The notes under the pieces are model-generated. The model saw nothing but the letters and a program-made list of their open reading frames with translations. It had not been told where the DNA came from and did not search any database. Shown here one piece after another: positions 22,101-29,908 of a stretch of DNA of 64,000 nt. Positions within the stretch are counted from its first letter, which is position 1. Every line of letters begins with the position of its first letter. Both the position numbers and the translations under genes were made by a program. Origin of the DNA: Gyrodactylus bullatarudis. Lineage: Eukaryota > Platyhelminthes > Monogenea > Gyrodactylidea > Gyrodactylidae. The DNA is taken from the NCBI GenBank assembly GCA_012064415.1, contig SSNU01000039.1, positions 384,119 to 448,118 on the forward strand. The letters are read 5' to 3'.

Positions 22101-24452
22101 AAGGGTGAATTTTAACTTATCGTTCAAGAAAGTGTTGTGTGGAACAATAGGACATGCAGAGTTAAAATACAGATGTAAAAGAGTATTGCAGTCACTAGGT
22201 TTTTAAGGTTTCAAAAAAATTAAATTTTTGTAAAAATACAGTAATTTGAGCTGGAGTTATCAGCTGTTCCATTGACGTCAAACTTGTATTGACGTCAAAG
22301 ATTGTATTTATTCTACTAATACACTAATGCTAGGGCATTAATAAAAGTGTCTGGTAGAATAAAATTTAAAGATTCCTTCTTTTCCTTAATTTTGTTTATA
22401 AATCATGCCGAATAAACTTCCTGCTTGAATATTTAGTTTTTATGCACACACCTGATCCCTTTTTCATAAACAAATTAGCAGGCCTTTTACTCTTTTTCGC
22501 ATTAACCCCCCCCCATATACTGCTACACTACGTTTGAGTAGCAGTAGACAACATTTTGTAGAGGTAATTAATCAGTCATTTAATAAACAATCATTCTTCC
22601 CATTATTGATAGACAATAATAATAGAGTAAAAGACCTTATGCCAATGATATAAAATGGAAGGATGGTCGTAGGAGCACACGTGTATGGTCAAATGTATCA
22701 TTCAAGTTAATTAATTATATCAATTAAATCTTGTAAACCAATATGTTTCAGATCTCATATAATCCATAAAAGTAGGGCAGTAACTCGGCAAAAATATTAG
22801 TATTTTGAGCAAACCGGTGGCAAAATTTTTACGATATTTAGCAAAAAAATTTTTTGGTATGAAAGTATTAAATTTATTCAACTTCTATTTGGATACAAGA
22901 TATAATATTTTTTTATTTTCTTGTTTGAAATTCTTATTTTTTGACTAAAATATTTCATCCTTGAGAAAACTCTTTTCACTTAGGAAAGATTCACAAAGTC
23001 TTATGATGATTTCTTCTAATAAGAAAAGAAGAAGTTCAAGTCTAAGCATTATCTATAGCAGGCTTGCGGAAAAGGATTAGCAATAAATGGGCATAAGGTA
23101 TTTGAATCAACAACAGGATATCCTTCAATCAATTCATATGTCATATCAGGAAAACGGTTAATAAAATTATTTTAAAATACATTTTTTTAAAAACTACTCT
23201 AGAATTGAATTTTAATTCAAATTGCCAGCCTAATTTCATGTAGCCATATGATATCTAAAGGTCAAGAATTCTAAAAGATTTTTTGGAATCCTACTCATGT
23301 TACCCGCTTTTATGATTAAAGGAAAAAATTATTTTCATGGAAAATATGGCCATTTTTTCAAATTTAGATTAGGCGCCAAAATCCCATTAATTTGAAATTT
23401 GGACTCAAAATTTTACTGATTTGGAAGTGGGAGTCTTACCAAAAGATATTTTTTAGGATCAGAATTAAACAAGAAAGCCGAATATCTCTGATAAAATTTT
23501 GCAAGATCCACCATTTTCAAGAGATTTCGATTTATCGAAATGCATTAGAACAGATTAAGCATATTTGATTTCTTTCTCTCATTGTGATCCTAAAAAACAT
23601 CTTTTGGCCACACTCCCACTTTCGTGCTATATGTATTGTATTTTTCAACAGGTTCTTTAACTGATTAAATCTATTCAAATAATGTTGAGAATAAAAAATG
23701 ATGATAAGACCATTTAAATCTATTTTTTGGTGTTTATGAACCAAAAATTACCCTCTTCCCTCTGCCCCTTTTAAATTTAGTTTTCGAAATCATCATCATA
23801 CTTATGAGTAGGGTTTCTATATAAACCTTAAATTTTCTGAGCAAAAATAATAACATTCATTCGAAAGAGCCTTTTTTGCTGAAGAATTCTCTATGCTTGG
23901 TTGATCGTACATAGATCAATACCATAGATCAGAAAATACCATAGCCCTGTTATATATACCATATGAGTAAAGTGGAGCGGGGACTATACCCTTTTTGTAA
24001 ATACAATACCTCAATTAAATTTTATTAATCAATCATTATTATTGTGTATCAGAGGGAAAGACTAAAACTTTTTTCATAGCTCCTAGCTGTAGCCGATTCG
24101 CATGGATCAGTTCATATTGCTGGAATGCAAACACTTTTTTATGATGAAATCCAACAGGTAAATAAAATTTATTGTTTTTTTGTTTCATTCGTTATATCCA
24201 AGAGCTCTCAGCCATTACAAAATCTGGCTAGTCCTCTAGAAAAGTATAAATATCTGAGATTTGCTAGGCTAGCCGACATACACTCACATTTATACTGATC
24301 AAACATACAGGCTCAAAGCTTCTTCTACTATAAAATTTAACACATTGGTTTATTAAATTTCTTTCTTTGATAAACAGCTTGGAAAGATTGATGAAACCTT
24401 CAACAATCCAGATGTCCTGTTCAGTTTGAATGAAGTTTCTGTAGATAAATAA
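3473..24452 (+). CDS. DNAI4: axonemal dynein intermediate chain DNAI4 (WDR78/IC138-like), ten exons
   Basis: Intermediate chain of the two-headed inner-arm dynein f (I1) of motile cilia. Proposed exons: 3473-4184, 4268-4482, 4518-4825, 6250-6617, 8178-8407, 9870-9998, 10103-10200, 11299-11422, 24080-24157, 24378-24452. Phases match at every junction and sum to 778 codons plus TAA; the human protein is about 848. Family landmarks in order: [12 protein letters not shown] near the N-terminus, [17 protein letters not shown], then WD repeats [75 protein letters not shown], and [13 protein letters not shown] in exon 9. The 12,657-bp intron 8 contains a complete antisense bHLH gene. Weakest points are the exon 4 donor (6618) and whether exon 8 joins exon 9 directly. 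AATAAA at 24467-24472. Confidence 0.82.
4268..4482 (+). CDS. DNAI4: DNAI4 exon 2
   Basis: The two leading bases complete a Glu codon with exon 1. The exon reads [14 protein letters not shown] and later [12 protein letters not shown]. It ends at a consensus GTAAGT donor (4483) in phase 0. It is missed by simple ORF scanning because it has no usable ATG. Confidence 0.8.
4518..4825 (+). CDS. DNAI4: DNAI4 exon 3
   Basis: It begins [20 protein letters not shown], the first WD repeat, and runs to PDKSIIK. The donor after 4825 (GTAATT) is phase 2. It joins exon 4 to give a KHL tripeptide that also occurs at this point in the human protein. The preceding intron would be only 35 nt. Confidence 0.85.
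4826..6249. other. DNAI4 intron 3, mostly LINE sequence
   Basis: 1.4-kb intron. The first 400 bp show nothing recognisable. From 5226 onward it holds a minus-strand LINE fragment annotated separately. The GT donor at 4826 and the AG at 6248-6249 bracket it. Confidence 0.6.
5226..6110 (-). mobile_element. LINE (non-LTR retrotransposon) 3' fragment inside DNAI4 intron
   Basis: It begins on plus with a poly-T/GTTAGACAAAT junction, the reverse complement of the family 3' tail GTCTAAC(A)n. The minus strand encodes [20 protein letters not shown], the same C-terminal RT-ORF block as in the longer copy at 13421-14946. The upstream end matches that copy around ATATAGAGCCCCAT. Several frame breaks make it dead. 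Confidence 0.8.
6250..6617 (+). CDS. DNAI4: DNAI4 exon 4
   Basis: It starts after AGTCAG and reads [16 protein letters not shown], then [20 protein letters not shown] and VLWKMDKEF (second WD repeat). The frame stops at 6626-6628, so a donor must lie before it. GT at 6618 and GT near 6570 both give the required phase 1; neither is a strong consensus. Confidence 0.72.
6726..6905 (-). repeat. dispersed repeat, same family as 50447-50640
   Basis: It starts with TTAACGTTGTTCGCTTCCTA and continues through GGCTTGTATTGGTCTATCTG and the AGAATTATT/TAACTCTGATAAT blocks. The order and spacing are the same as at 50447-50640, where the minus strand has a 125-codon open frame. Strand is assigned from that frame and is tentative. 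Confidence 0.6.
7249..7822. mobile_element. fold-back element, roughly 125-bp inverted arms
   Basis: The left arm (about 7249-7378) and right arm (about 7702-7822) are reverse complements with a few mismatches. Both contain GCACAATCCTCCACCCCTAA, in opposite senses, and TGTGCAAAACACCTAGAGCA. The roughly 320-bp centre shows no intact gene. It lies in DNAI4 intron 4. Non-autonomous DNA transposon (MITE/fold-back) is the natural reading. Confidence 0.8.
8178..8407 (+). CDS. DNAI4: DNAI4 exon 5
   Basis: The acceptor is CCTGTCCTAG (AG 8176-8177) and the donor is GTAAGT at 8408. It reads [30 protein letters not shown] and IIHKCSVSF, closely matching the human FHPKDTNIYLAGTEEG block. Confidence 0.85.
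8410..9460. other. DNAI4 intron 5, nothing recognised
   Basis: A/T-rich intronic sequence with no coding frame, RNA gene or clear repeat that I can identify. A few imperfect short inverted repeats are present, for example around 8735-8830. Confidence 0.4.
9470..9815. repeat. right half of fold-back family B
   Basis: It ends in ATTCCCAACTTCATATCAAT plus TAGCTTTATA, the shared terminus of the family B elements at 10485-11165 and 51286-52024. It carries the family interior TTCGAAAAAATGGGATCTTGG. The left half is missing. Confidence 0.65.
9870..9998 (+). CDS. DNAI4: DNAI4 exon 6
   Basis: The acceptor is TATTCTACAG and the donor is GTAAGT at 9999; exactly 43 codons. WD-repeat signature [20 protein letters not shown] followed by RVWNLDE. 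Confidence 0.85.
10103..10200 (+). CDS. DNAI4: DNAI4 exon 7
   Basis: The acceptor is CATTCTTATAG and the donor is GTAAGT at 10201. WD signature [20 protein letters not shown] then [10 protein letters not shown]. Confidence 0.85.
10485..11165. mobile_element. fold-back element family B in DNAI4 intron 7
   Basis: The left arm (about 10485-10760) starts AAGCTAATTAATATGGAGTT and contains ATCAAGAATTCGAATTTGTT. The right arm (about 10975-11165) is its diverged reverse complement, with TTCGAAAAAATGGGATTTTA. No protein-coding capacity is visible. Confidence 0.75.
11299..11422 (+). CDS. DNAI4: DNAI4 exon 8
   Basis: The acceptor is TTTTTTCCAG (AG 11297-11298) and the donor is GTGAGT at 11423, phase 0. 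It reads [18 protein letters not shown] and then an insert rich in Asn/Ser that has no counterpart in the human protein as I recall it. A linking exon before exon 9 cannot be excluded. Confidence 0.7.
11516..13420. other. first part of DNAI4 intron 8, no gene seen
   Basis: A/T-rich sequence. Short segments around 11690-11830 echo fold-back family B (GATTTTCAAGTAGTGAAAAA). Open frames here are short and uncharacteristic. Confidence 0.4.
13421..14946 (-). mobile_element. LINE, longest copy: RT core and C-terminal region, 5'-truncated
   Basis: Non-LTR retrotransposon with reverse transcriptase of the jockey/CR1/I-like group. Reading the minus strand from 14923 down, three frame-broken pieces cover RT motifs in order: [28 protein letters not shown] (motif A region), [20 protein letters not shown] (motif B) and KYADDLKF (YADD catalytic motif). 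Next comes [14 protein letters not shown] and the C-terminal [24 protein letters not shown] block. The 3' end is the poly-T/GTTAGACATAAATC junction at 13421. There is no endonuclease domain, so the 5' half is absent. It abuts another LINE tail at 14947. Frameshifts make it inactive. Confidence 0.88.
14947..15765. mobile_element. two LINE 3' ends in inverted orientation
   Basis: 14947-15060 (minus-sense tail TTTGTTAGACAAAATCTTAT) and 15650-15765 (plus-sense tail ending GTCTAACAAAAAAA) are long near-perfect inverted copies. Between them are a minus-sense LINE tail (from 15060) and a plus-sense fragment (15336-15545) encoding [20 protein letters not shown] and [20 protein letters not shown]. Confidence 0.75.
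15995..16491 (-). mobile_element. LINE 3' fragments, cut by the sequence gap
   Basis: Two successive poly-T/GTTAGAAAT junctions (about 15999 and 16153), each followed by ATCTGTATT(A/G)AA, indicate two nested minus-sense 3' ends. Sequence up to 16491 (GATCTTAAATGATCCATAAC) resembles the untranslated end of the 13421 copy. Confidence 0.6.
16492..16925. other. assembly gap (434 N)
   Basis: Run of N. It sits within tandem and nested LINE sequence, which probably caused the assembly break. Confidence 1.
16926..18260. mobile_element. cluster of LINE 3' ends in both orientations
   Basis: A plus-sense tail ends at about 17103 (TTCTACCAAAAAAA). Minus-sense junctions with TTTTTGTTAGA lie near 17206, 17338 and 18009. 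Short stretches of the family 3' untranslated region follow each. 17400-18000 between them shows no gene. Confidence 0.6.
18655..19025 (+). mobile_element. LINE C-terminal and 3' fragment (plus)
   Basis: It begins CTCAGTGTCTAACTATTGAA and runs through the coding remnant of the PLWVRR block to CATCAGACTTAAAATTGATT and TTTCTTGCAGACCCTAGTCT. This is the reverse complement of 13600-14000, with small deletions. Confidence 0.75.
19215..19808 (-). CDS. bHLH transcription factor, scleraxis/paraxis (TCF15) family
   Basis: 197-residue, apparently intronless gene nested antisense in DNAI4 intron 8. The bHLH domain spans about residues 100-152: basic region [14 protein letters not shown], helix 1 and loop [20 protein letters not shown], helix 2 [25 protein letters not shown] is the hallmark of scleraxis and paraxis. 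After the domain, QPC and the C-terminal [10 protein letters not shown] match the vertebrate scleraxis CTFCLSNQRK motif. These factors pair with E-proteins on E-boxes and direct mesoderm, muscle and tendon-like programmes; the arthropod role is inferred. ATG at 19808, TGA near 19215. I cannot separate scleraxis from TCF15, hence no symbol. Confidence 0.9.
   Translation of the reverse strand: MDLINAAELEVIQRNHNSTSWLNDFSYFHPAMLQSIQNPYCQTSVNMENRQSLFELNLPMNLINFRETFGRDQQERELNQNHPKVKPTPSQVNGASRGGPREGNRERTRTASVNDAFSMLRTLIPTEPMNRKLSKIETLRLASSYIAHLNSILLTGMSANDQPCLHHNSTLMMNDYYQRNTTRPVCTFCVSGLKKNS
19809..20479 (-). promoter_or_regulatory. likely promoter region of the nested bHLH gene
   Basis: It contains TAAATACTATACATTATAGT about 40 bp upstream of the ATG, then alternating purine-pyrimidine runs (GTGTGTATTTGCATGTGTAT and ACATATATATG) and unique sequence to about 20480, where LINE sequence starts. 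No specific factor site is assigned. Confidence 0.35.
20480..20965 (+). mobile_element. LINE C-terminal fragment, diverged subfamily
   Basis: The plus frame encodes [20 protein letters not shown] then [20 protein letters not shown]. It is clearly homologous to the 13421 copy but more diverged. It ends near CATTCAATAAAG rather than with the GTCTAAC tail. Confidence 0.75.
21330..21700 (+). mobile_element. LINE 3' tail (plus)
   Basis: It ends in AGAAATTCGTCTAACAAAAA followed by more A, the family 3' terminus in plus sense at about 21679-21698. Upstream, ACTCTCCCCCTCATTCAATA resembles 43073-43130, another dispersed copy. No coding block is recognisable. Confidence 0.5.
21701..24079. other. last part of DNAI4 intron 8
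   Basis: Mostly unassigned A/T-rich sequence. It contains two CRE-like TTGACGTCAA sites (22270-22301), a C9 homopolymer near 22507 and a degenerate family B fold-back (about 23260-23640). No exon is recognised between exon 8 and exon 9 of DNAI4. Confidence 0.45.
22270..22301. promoter_or_regulatory. tandem CRE-like palindromes
   Basis: Two copies of ATTGACGTCAAA, each containing the palindrome TTGACGTCAA, start about 19 bp apart. They lie about 2.5 kb upstream of the antisense bHLH start. TGACGTCA is the CREB/ATF octamer; function here is inference. Confidence 0.35.
24080..24157 (+). CDS. DNAI4: DNAI4 exon 9
   Basis: 26 codons between TTTTTTCATAG and a CAG/GTAAAT donor at 24158. It reads [20 protein letters not shown]; the first part matches the last WD strand of DNAI4 (LLVGDSDGQVSVY). 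It lies about 12.7 kb beyond exon 8. Confidence 0.75.
24378..24452 (+). CDS. DNAI4: DNAI4 terminal exon
   Basis: The acceptor is TTTCTTTGATAAACAG (AG 24376-24377) and the exon starts in phase 0. It encodes [20 protein letters not shown], a few more residues and TAA at 24450-24452. AATAAA follows 14 bp later. There is no residue-level family match, so the assignment rests on phase, acceptor quality and position. Confidence 0.6.
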   Translation, partial: LGKIDETFNNPDVLFSLNEVSVDK

Positions 24453-24483
24453 CATTGAGTTTAAATAATAAAATTGTATCATT

Positions 24484-25308
24484 CTACTTTAAAGTAGTTA
24501 TTTGTTGTAATCTTTCATAATCCTCACTGGATAGAACAACACCACTGGACTCCTTCATGAGGAATATCATCTCAGCCATTTCATTTCTATGCTTGAGCAA
24601 CTCTAAATTTTCTCGGTCCCTTCCACCCTTGCATTCAATCATGGTGAGTAAACTCTTTACGGAGCTAGCCATTTCACTGCCACAGAATAGTCCACTGTCG
24701 AGTATGGCCTTCTTCAAACTAACTATATTGCCCCCGATTTGGTATTCCTTAAAGCCAAACCGACACCATCTCTCCCGGTGTAGGATATCCAAAATACTCT
24801 CCATCAACTGGGCCCGAGAGATCATGTTGAATTGAAGTCTAGATAGAATTTCATTTGGAACACGATTACTGCCAGAAAAGAGTCGCAGACCACGCCATAC
24901 ATCTTCTTTCAACAGGCCAGTCACTTTGATGACAAGTAGAAAGTCCACTTTTAGTCTACCCTGATGGCTCTGAGGGGCGTAGATGATATTCTTGATAGCC
25001 TGGAGGAACTTTATACTTTTCAATCCATTGAATGAAGTTGGAATGTCAACAGTTTTCATTACAACCACAGCCAACTGCTTACACTCGAATTGTTCGTTCT
25101 CGATGATTTTCAAGAATGTCTTGTTCTCATCTCTTGAATGGAACGGACTTGATGTAAAGTAAACTACTTGGTCACAGTTGAAGGAAGCCCTTTTAGTCAT
25201 TCTATCATCGAGAAACTCATCCACTGTCTGGAAAATCAACCTTAGATAATTTATCTCGACTGAAGCATAACTAGAATTTAATATGTAGACGAGAGAAGAG
25301 TTATCCAT
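24484..25308 (-). CDS. unrecognised 274-residue protein
   Basis: Single open frame from ATG 25308 to TAG at 24484, with codon use and G+C well above the surrounding DNA, so probably real. No signal peptide or membrane segment. The first 90 residues alternate strand and helix: SLVYILNSS, INYLRLIFQTVDEFL, DQVVYFTSSPF, KTFLKIIENEQF, QLAVVVMKTVD. That order could suit a von Willebrand A-like or Rossmann fold. Later parts are ISRAQLMESILDILHRERW, a hydrophobic SLKKAILDSGLF, and a Glu/Lys/Met-rich helical tail near 235-270. I weakly recall a similar layout in meiosis protein M1AP, which I cannot test. It converges with DNAI4, with 31 bp between stops. Its nearest minus-strand AATAAA (TTTATT at 24349-24354) lies inside the last DNAI4 intron. 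Confidence 0.7.
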   Translation of the reverse strand: MDNSSLVYILNSSYASVEINYLRLIFQTVDEFLDDRMTKRASFNCDQVVYFTSSPFHSRDENKTFLKIIENEQFECKQLAVVVMKTVDIPTSFNGLKSIKFLQAIKNIIYAPQSHQGRLKVDFLLVIKVTGLLKEDVWRGLRLFSGSNRVPNEILSRLQFNMISRAQLMESILDILHRERWCRFGFKEYQIGGNIVSLKKAILDSGLFCGSEMASSVKSLLTMIECKGGRDRENLELLKHRNEMAEMIFLMKESSGVVLSSEDYERLQQITTLK

Positions 25309-26956
25309 CCCTTCTACTATTTATTCCTTTTTTAATTTAGCCAGAATAAATTTGGTTTCCCTGACGATGGGCATAAATCAATAAATAATAAAATAATTTT
25401 CATGCTTCTACTTTGAAGTAGATGGAATAAATAAACTCTTGAATAATTTTGTAATTATATTTGATGCATTCTTTATTTCTTTCTCTCTGTTTTAATTTTA
25501 CTGTCACACTTTTATATATCAATGAGATGGTTTGATTTTTTAGTCATTTTTTATATCAACAGAAAGATCCTCATTTCTTCTTTCTTGCTTGTGTGTTGTG
25601 TGTTGCTTTTAGGCTAGTTCATCTCTAAAATAAGAGAGAAATATATAATTACATCATCGTATATGATTATTATTTTTACATTCATTGTTTTTCTTGCTAA
25701 AAATGAAATTCCCTACCTTCTTGTTCTCCTTCAAGGCTATAATTAGTTTAGATAGTCTTTTGTTTCCTTATTGAATTCTTCCTAAACATTTTTTTCCTTT
25801 TCATAAAGCTAGACTCAATTTTAAAGTCAATTTGAATTTGGCCCATGTTTTTTTTATTATCAAAAATAATGAAATTGTAAAATTTGTAAATGCTCGCAAA
25901 CCAACTTCATAATTCGGTTGTTCTTGTTATAACAAATGTATATTTTTCTGATTCGAAATTTATTCAAGCCAAGACTTGAGAGATATTTCAGATTTTATGG
26001 TCCAAAGTCGCGTAAAAAAGGCCATTTTTTCGACGGATAATTCTCCGATATAAGTATAGAGATATAACGAATTTTAACCTTTTTTTAAATCAAAGTTCTC
26101 CGTGAGATTTCCACAGATAATTTTGATAACAATCATGTGTGAGATCTAAAGTAACTGAAGATTCGTTTGTAATTCCATGCATAGTCGTGCATTGCCCATT
26201 ATCCCTAAATTCTCTTGTAGGCATATTGGATTAACAAAATTTAACAGGAATGATCCTAACATGAGTCTATTAATGTTTTCATTGAAAAACCCTTGCAGCT
26301 GTATTAGCAAAAAAGGTATACCAAATTTCAATGAAAACGTAGTAAAAATTCATTGAAAATCTGGCGGCATTTTTAAAAAAGTCTGATTTTGAAACTTGAA
26401 TACATTATTATAATGGACAATTATTTTGATATTTGATCTGATAAAAAATAACGTTAAGAAGTCGTAGTATTATCATTTGAGTAGGTTTTTAAAAAAAGGT
26501 TGGAAAATTTATTACATCTCTAATAAGCAAGGGGAGTTTTTTCGACCTAACTGCATGCAGATTGAATTTTTTAAAAATCTATTCAAAATTTCACTGTTAA
26601 TGACGCTTATAAAATCTTCTCCTTTAGAATGTATCTCTTAGGAGTTTTAGAATCTGATAAGAAATTCTAAGCTGCTAGTCTACCGTAATTTCTAAAGGGA
26701 GATTTCATCCCCATAGATTACTGTGAATGAATGTCTGATCAGCCCTTGAGATTATCAGATCACTCACATTTGTTAGAAGCATTAATTTTCACAAAGATTT
26801 TGAATTTGATTTTTTTTCGTCTGATTGGGCAGGATGAGCTCTCCCTATGCCTCAATTAAAGTAAGTAACTCTAGTCTAGAAATCTTGCATGACCCATAGT
26901 CCCTTCCTTTCACCCCTAATTAGAAAGAAAATAATAAAACTTCAAGAAAGCTAATC
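25309..26956. other. intergenic, A/T-rich, dispersed repeat at 26090-26360
   Basis: It includes the presumed promoter of the 24484-25308 gene. 26090-26360 (GTCGTGCATTGCCCATTA) is the inverse of 53600-53760, and a weaker relative lies at about 60880-61130. No gene is seen. Confidence 0.4.
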
Positions 26957-27430
26957 AAAGCTAATTGATATGAAGTTGGGGATCTCTGATTTTTACAGAA
27001 ATCTCGATATTTTCATCAAGAATTCGATTATGTTGAAGATTTTATAGAACATACTCATGTTGCCCACTTTTACCAGTTGAAGAAAAAAATACTCAATAAA
27101 ATTATTTTTATGAAAAATATGCCTATTTTTCAAATTTCGATTTGTCGCCAAAACCCCACTTTTTCGAGCTTAAAATTTTCATTGATTCAAAAGAGGTTGA
27201 TCAAAAGAGTTTTTTCAAGATCAGAATTAGACAAGAAAATCAATTCTGCTGTATCTTATCTGATGCATAGCCTTATTATCATTTGAGAGCTTAAATTATA
27301 TTTTTTTTTCAGAAGTTATTTTCCTTCAACTGGTAAAAGTGGGCAACATGAGTATGTTCTATAAAATCCTTAACATAATCGAATTCTTGATGAAAATATC
27401 GAGATTACTGTAAAAATCATACATTCCCAA
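26957..27430. mobile_element. fold-back element family B
   Basis: The left end is AAAGCTAATTGATATGAAGT. The right arm (about 27310-27430) is the inverse and ends at ATTCCCAACTT, where a poly-T/GTTAGAAATTG LINE tail follows directly at 27430. The arms share ATCAAGAATTCGA. Confidence 0.7.
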
Positions 27431-27639
27431 CTTTTTTTTTTTTTTTTGTTAGAAATTGAGAAACTTTATCAACCAACTTAACTTGTATTCAGTCAAAAAT
27501 AATACCTTCATATCCCAGCTGTAGGCATCAGGATTTTTTTTACTAAGACAATTACGTGATAATACATCACTCCTAAATTTGAAAATTATAGATTTTTCAG
27601 AGTAAATGCATTTTTTGAAAATAACTCACGAGTAGTATA

Positions 27640-28200
27640 GGTTTTTTTGTATCAAGAAAATTGATGGCTCATATTTTATGCGCCCACTATTTCTAGGTCC
27701 TACTCATCATCATCGTAGTGCAAAAAGAATGCATACTCTCTATGCTCCAGTCTTCTCAAAAATAGAACGGAATGAAAGTCAAAAGAATAAATCAATAATA
27801 CACTGAATCCCATCCCGTCATCCGCCCCCCCTCGTCCAGACATGCTCCCTTGTCTTTTTGAAAAAAGGGGTACATAAGTTGAAGAGCTCTTCTTGAAGGC
27901 ATGTCGAACGAATATGATGATGGATGAATTTAAAAGGGAAAGATCAAAAAGATATTCCCCACACGACATCTCTCCTCTGCTAAAGATGATGTTATGTATT
28001 TTTTATGTTTGAAATGAAGAAAACGAAGGGAAAATGAAGAGGAATCTCATATTTTTCTTTTAGACATGCCTCTCACTTTGTTTTACCTCGCTTTTTGATG
28101 GTCCCTTCGTTTTCTTCTTATCGATAGATATTTCCTTTACAAAATTGACACTTTGAAGAAACACAAGAAAAGCGAAAAGAGAGGGTCTGGCCTATAGGAA
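27640..28200 (-). other. G+C-richer island with an 89-codon minus ORF, possible exon(s)
   Basis: The composition and lack of repeat similarity differ from the flanks. The minus ORF 27700-27969 reads GEYLFDLSLLNSSIIIFVRH, later MSGRGGADDGMG, and ends YDDDE. An acceptor-like ACATCATCTTTAG precedes it. A second candidate exon on minus follows TTTTCCTATAG near 28195 and would read PDPLFSLFLCFFKVSIL before a stop. Either would fit the open phase of the MOLO-1-like gene at 31815-36661, but neither is proven. Confidence 0.3.
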
Positions 28201-28419
28201 AATATCGAAAATCTGATTAACCTTGAAAACTAATGTTATCTTTCTTGAGTCTCAAGAAATAATGCACAAACTAATATTTTATCGCGAATGTGTCAAAAAA
28301 TCTTTCAAAAACTGGTTACCAACAATAAAATTACATAAAAAATCAATTAATGTTGAATCGAAACTAAAACACCGAATTACTACATGTATGTCCAATAGGG
28401 ATGTATCATTTTTTCTTGA

Positions 28420-28752
28420 CCAAAACCTATAGTACCATCTAGAGGAATTAGATACTATTTAAAATGAAAAAAATTAACTTCCACTACGTTTCAAAATTCT
28501 CCGTTGTGGTATTCAGTATTTTAGTTTCAGAAGAAATTTGAATTCGTCAAGTATTTTGATTGAAATCATATACTAATTGACTCTAATTGAAGGTTATTTC
28601 TTTTCAACCAATCAAGATGCTTGACGAATTCAAATTTCTTCTGAAACTAAAATACTGAATACCACAACGGAGAATTTTTGAAACGTAGTGGAAGTTAATT
28701 TTTTTCATTTTAAATAGTATCTAATTCCTCTAGATGGTACTATAGGTTTTGG
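28420..28752. mobile_element. fold-back element, about 140-bp near-perfect arms
   Basis: The left arm starts CCAAAACCTATAGTACCATC and the right arm ends in its exact complement. Both contain GAATACCACAACGGAGAATT or its inverse. The spacer is about 50-60 bp. No ORF. A single locus in this window. Confidence 0.85.
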
Positions 28753-29908
28753 TAAAGTTGTGTGTATTTAAGAAAAATGGTGTATCCTTAATTTCAAGGT
28801 TATTTTTGAGCTTATTAAATTAGTAAAAAACAAAGAAAACGGTTTCCAGAACAGAGGGAATAAGAATTTTAACACTTTTTTGAGGCTCTTGTTATCATCG
28901 ATAGACAAGAAAATCAATTATGACTATTCAAATTTTGAAAGAATCGTCGAGTTGAACTGATCTCAGATCATTCCAATTTATCAATTTTCAACCAGTAATA
29001 CTTTTAGAAAGCTCAAATCATGAAAGCTTTCTTTTGTAAGAGCTTCAAAATCACTCCGCCAAATTTTGATTCAAACTATATCTCTAATAAAAATCAACAG
29101 AAGCACAGAATCTACTCAACAAGTTTCTATTAACAAGGATTTATCCAAATTCTCCAATTGAAAGTTTAAGTTGAATTACTTGAATATTGTTATCTCAATA
29201 ATTGCATCTCTAAAAGTCTACAACTCCTGTCCATTGTACAGAACATTTGTAATTCAAGTGGATTCAAAAGATCCCTTTACATTCAAAAAGTCAGACGTCT
29301 CTTTGATTCAAACAAAGAATCTATTTGGCCAGGACTAAAATTTAACTTGCAAGACTAGACATGAAGGTTAGACTGAATTTTTTACAAAAACTCCTATTTT
29401 TTAAATGAGAATTTGCTATTTACACAAAAGCACAATACATTTGAGAGCCATTCAGCTGTTGAGAAAAAAATCATTCTGCTAATTCTTTGAGATTTAGAGT
29501 ATAAGACATTTTAATCGAATTTGACCAAAGACCGACCAGCAATTTGAATTTAAAAAAATCTTAATCAAATTCTTCTTTTTGATGAAAAAATCGAGGTTTT
29601 CGTAAAAACTTTATTATTTTTTATGATGTTTTTTTATTTAGTAAATTAATGTTTGATATTTTTCATTTTACACATAATATTTGGTCGGCTTAAAACAAGT
29701 TAAATATCTAGAAATTCAAATGCTCAAAGCAATCGAGTACAGGAATTACTGTCTTGATACCTCATTTTTTTCAATCTCTTAAAAATGATTTAAATTCAAT
29801 CACTTATTATTAGACAAGAACTAATTTTGAGATATTAATTGTTCTTTAGATGTAAAAGAATATTTCCAGTATTTATAAAAAAATTGTATTAACATTATCA
29901 AAAATAGT

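Noticed and set aside
24484..24497. CTACTTTAAAGTAG palindrome as a regulatory site
   Set aside because: It coincides with the last codons of the orphan gene; the related word near 25410 is imperfect, so chance is likely.
27077..27286. 69-codon plus ORF with Met/Lys-rich start
   Set aside because: It belongs to the fold-back family B interior, where similar frames recur in other copies.
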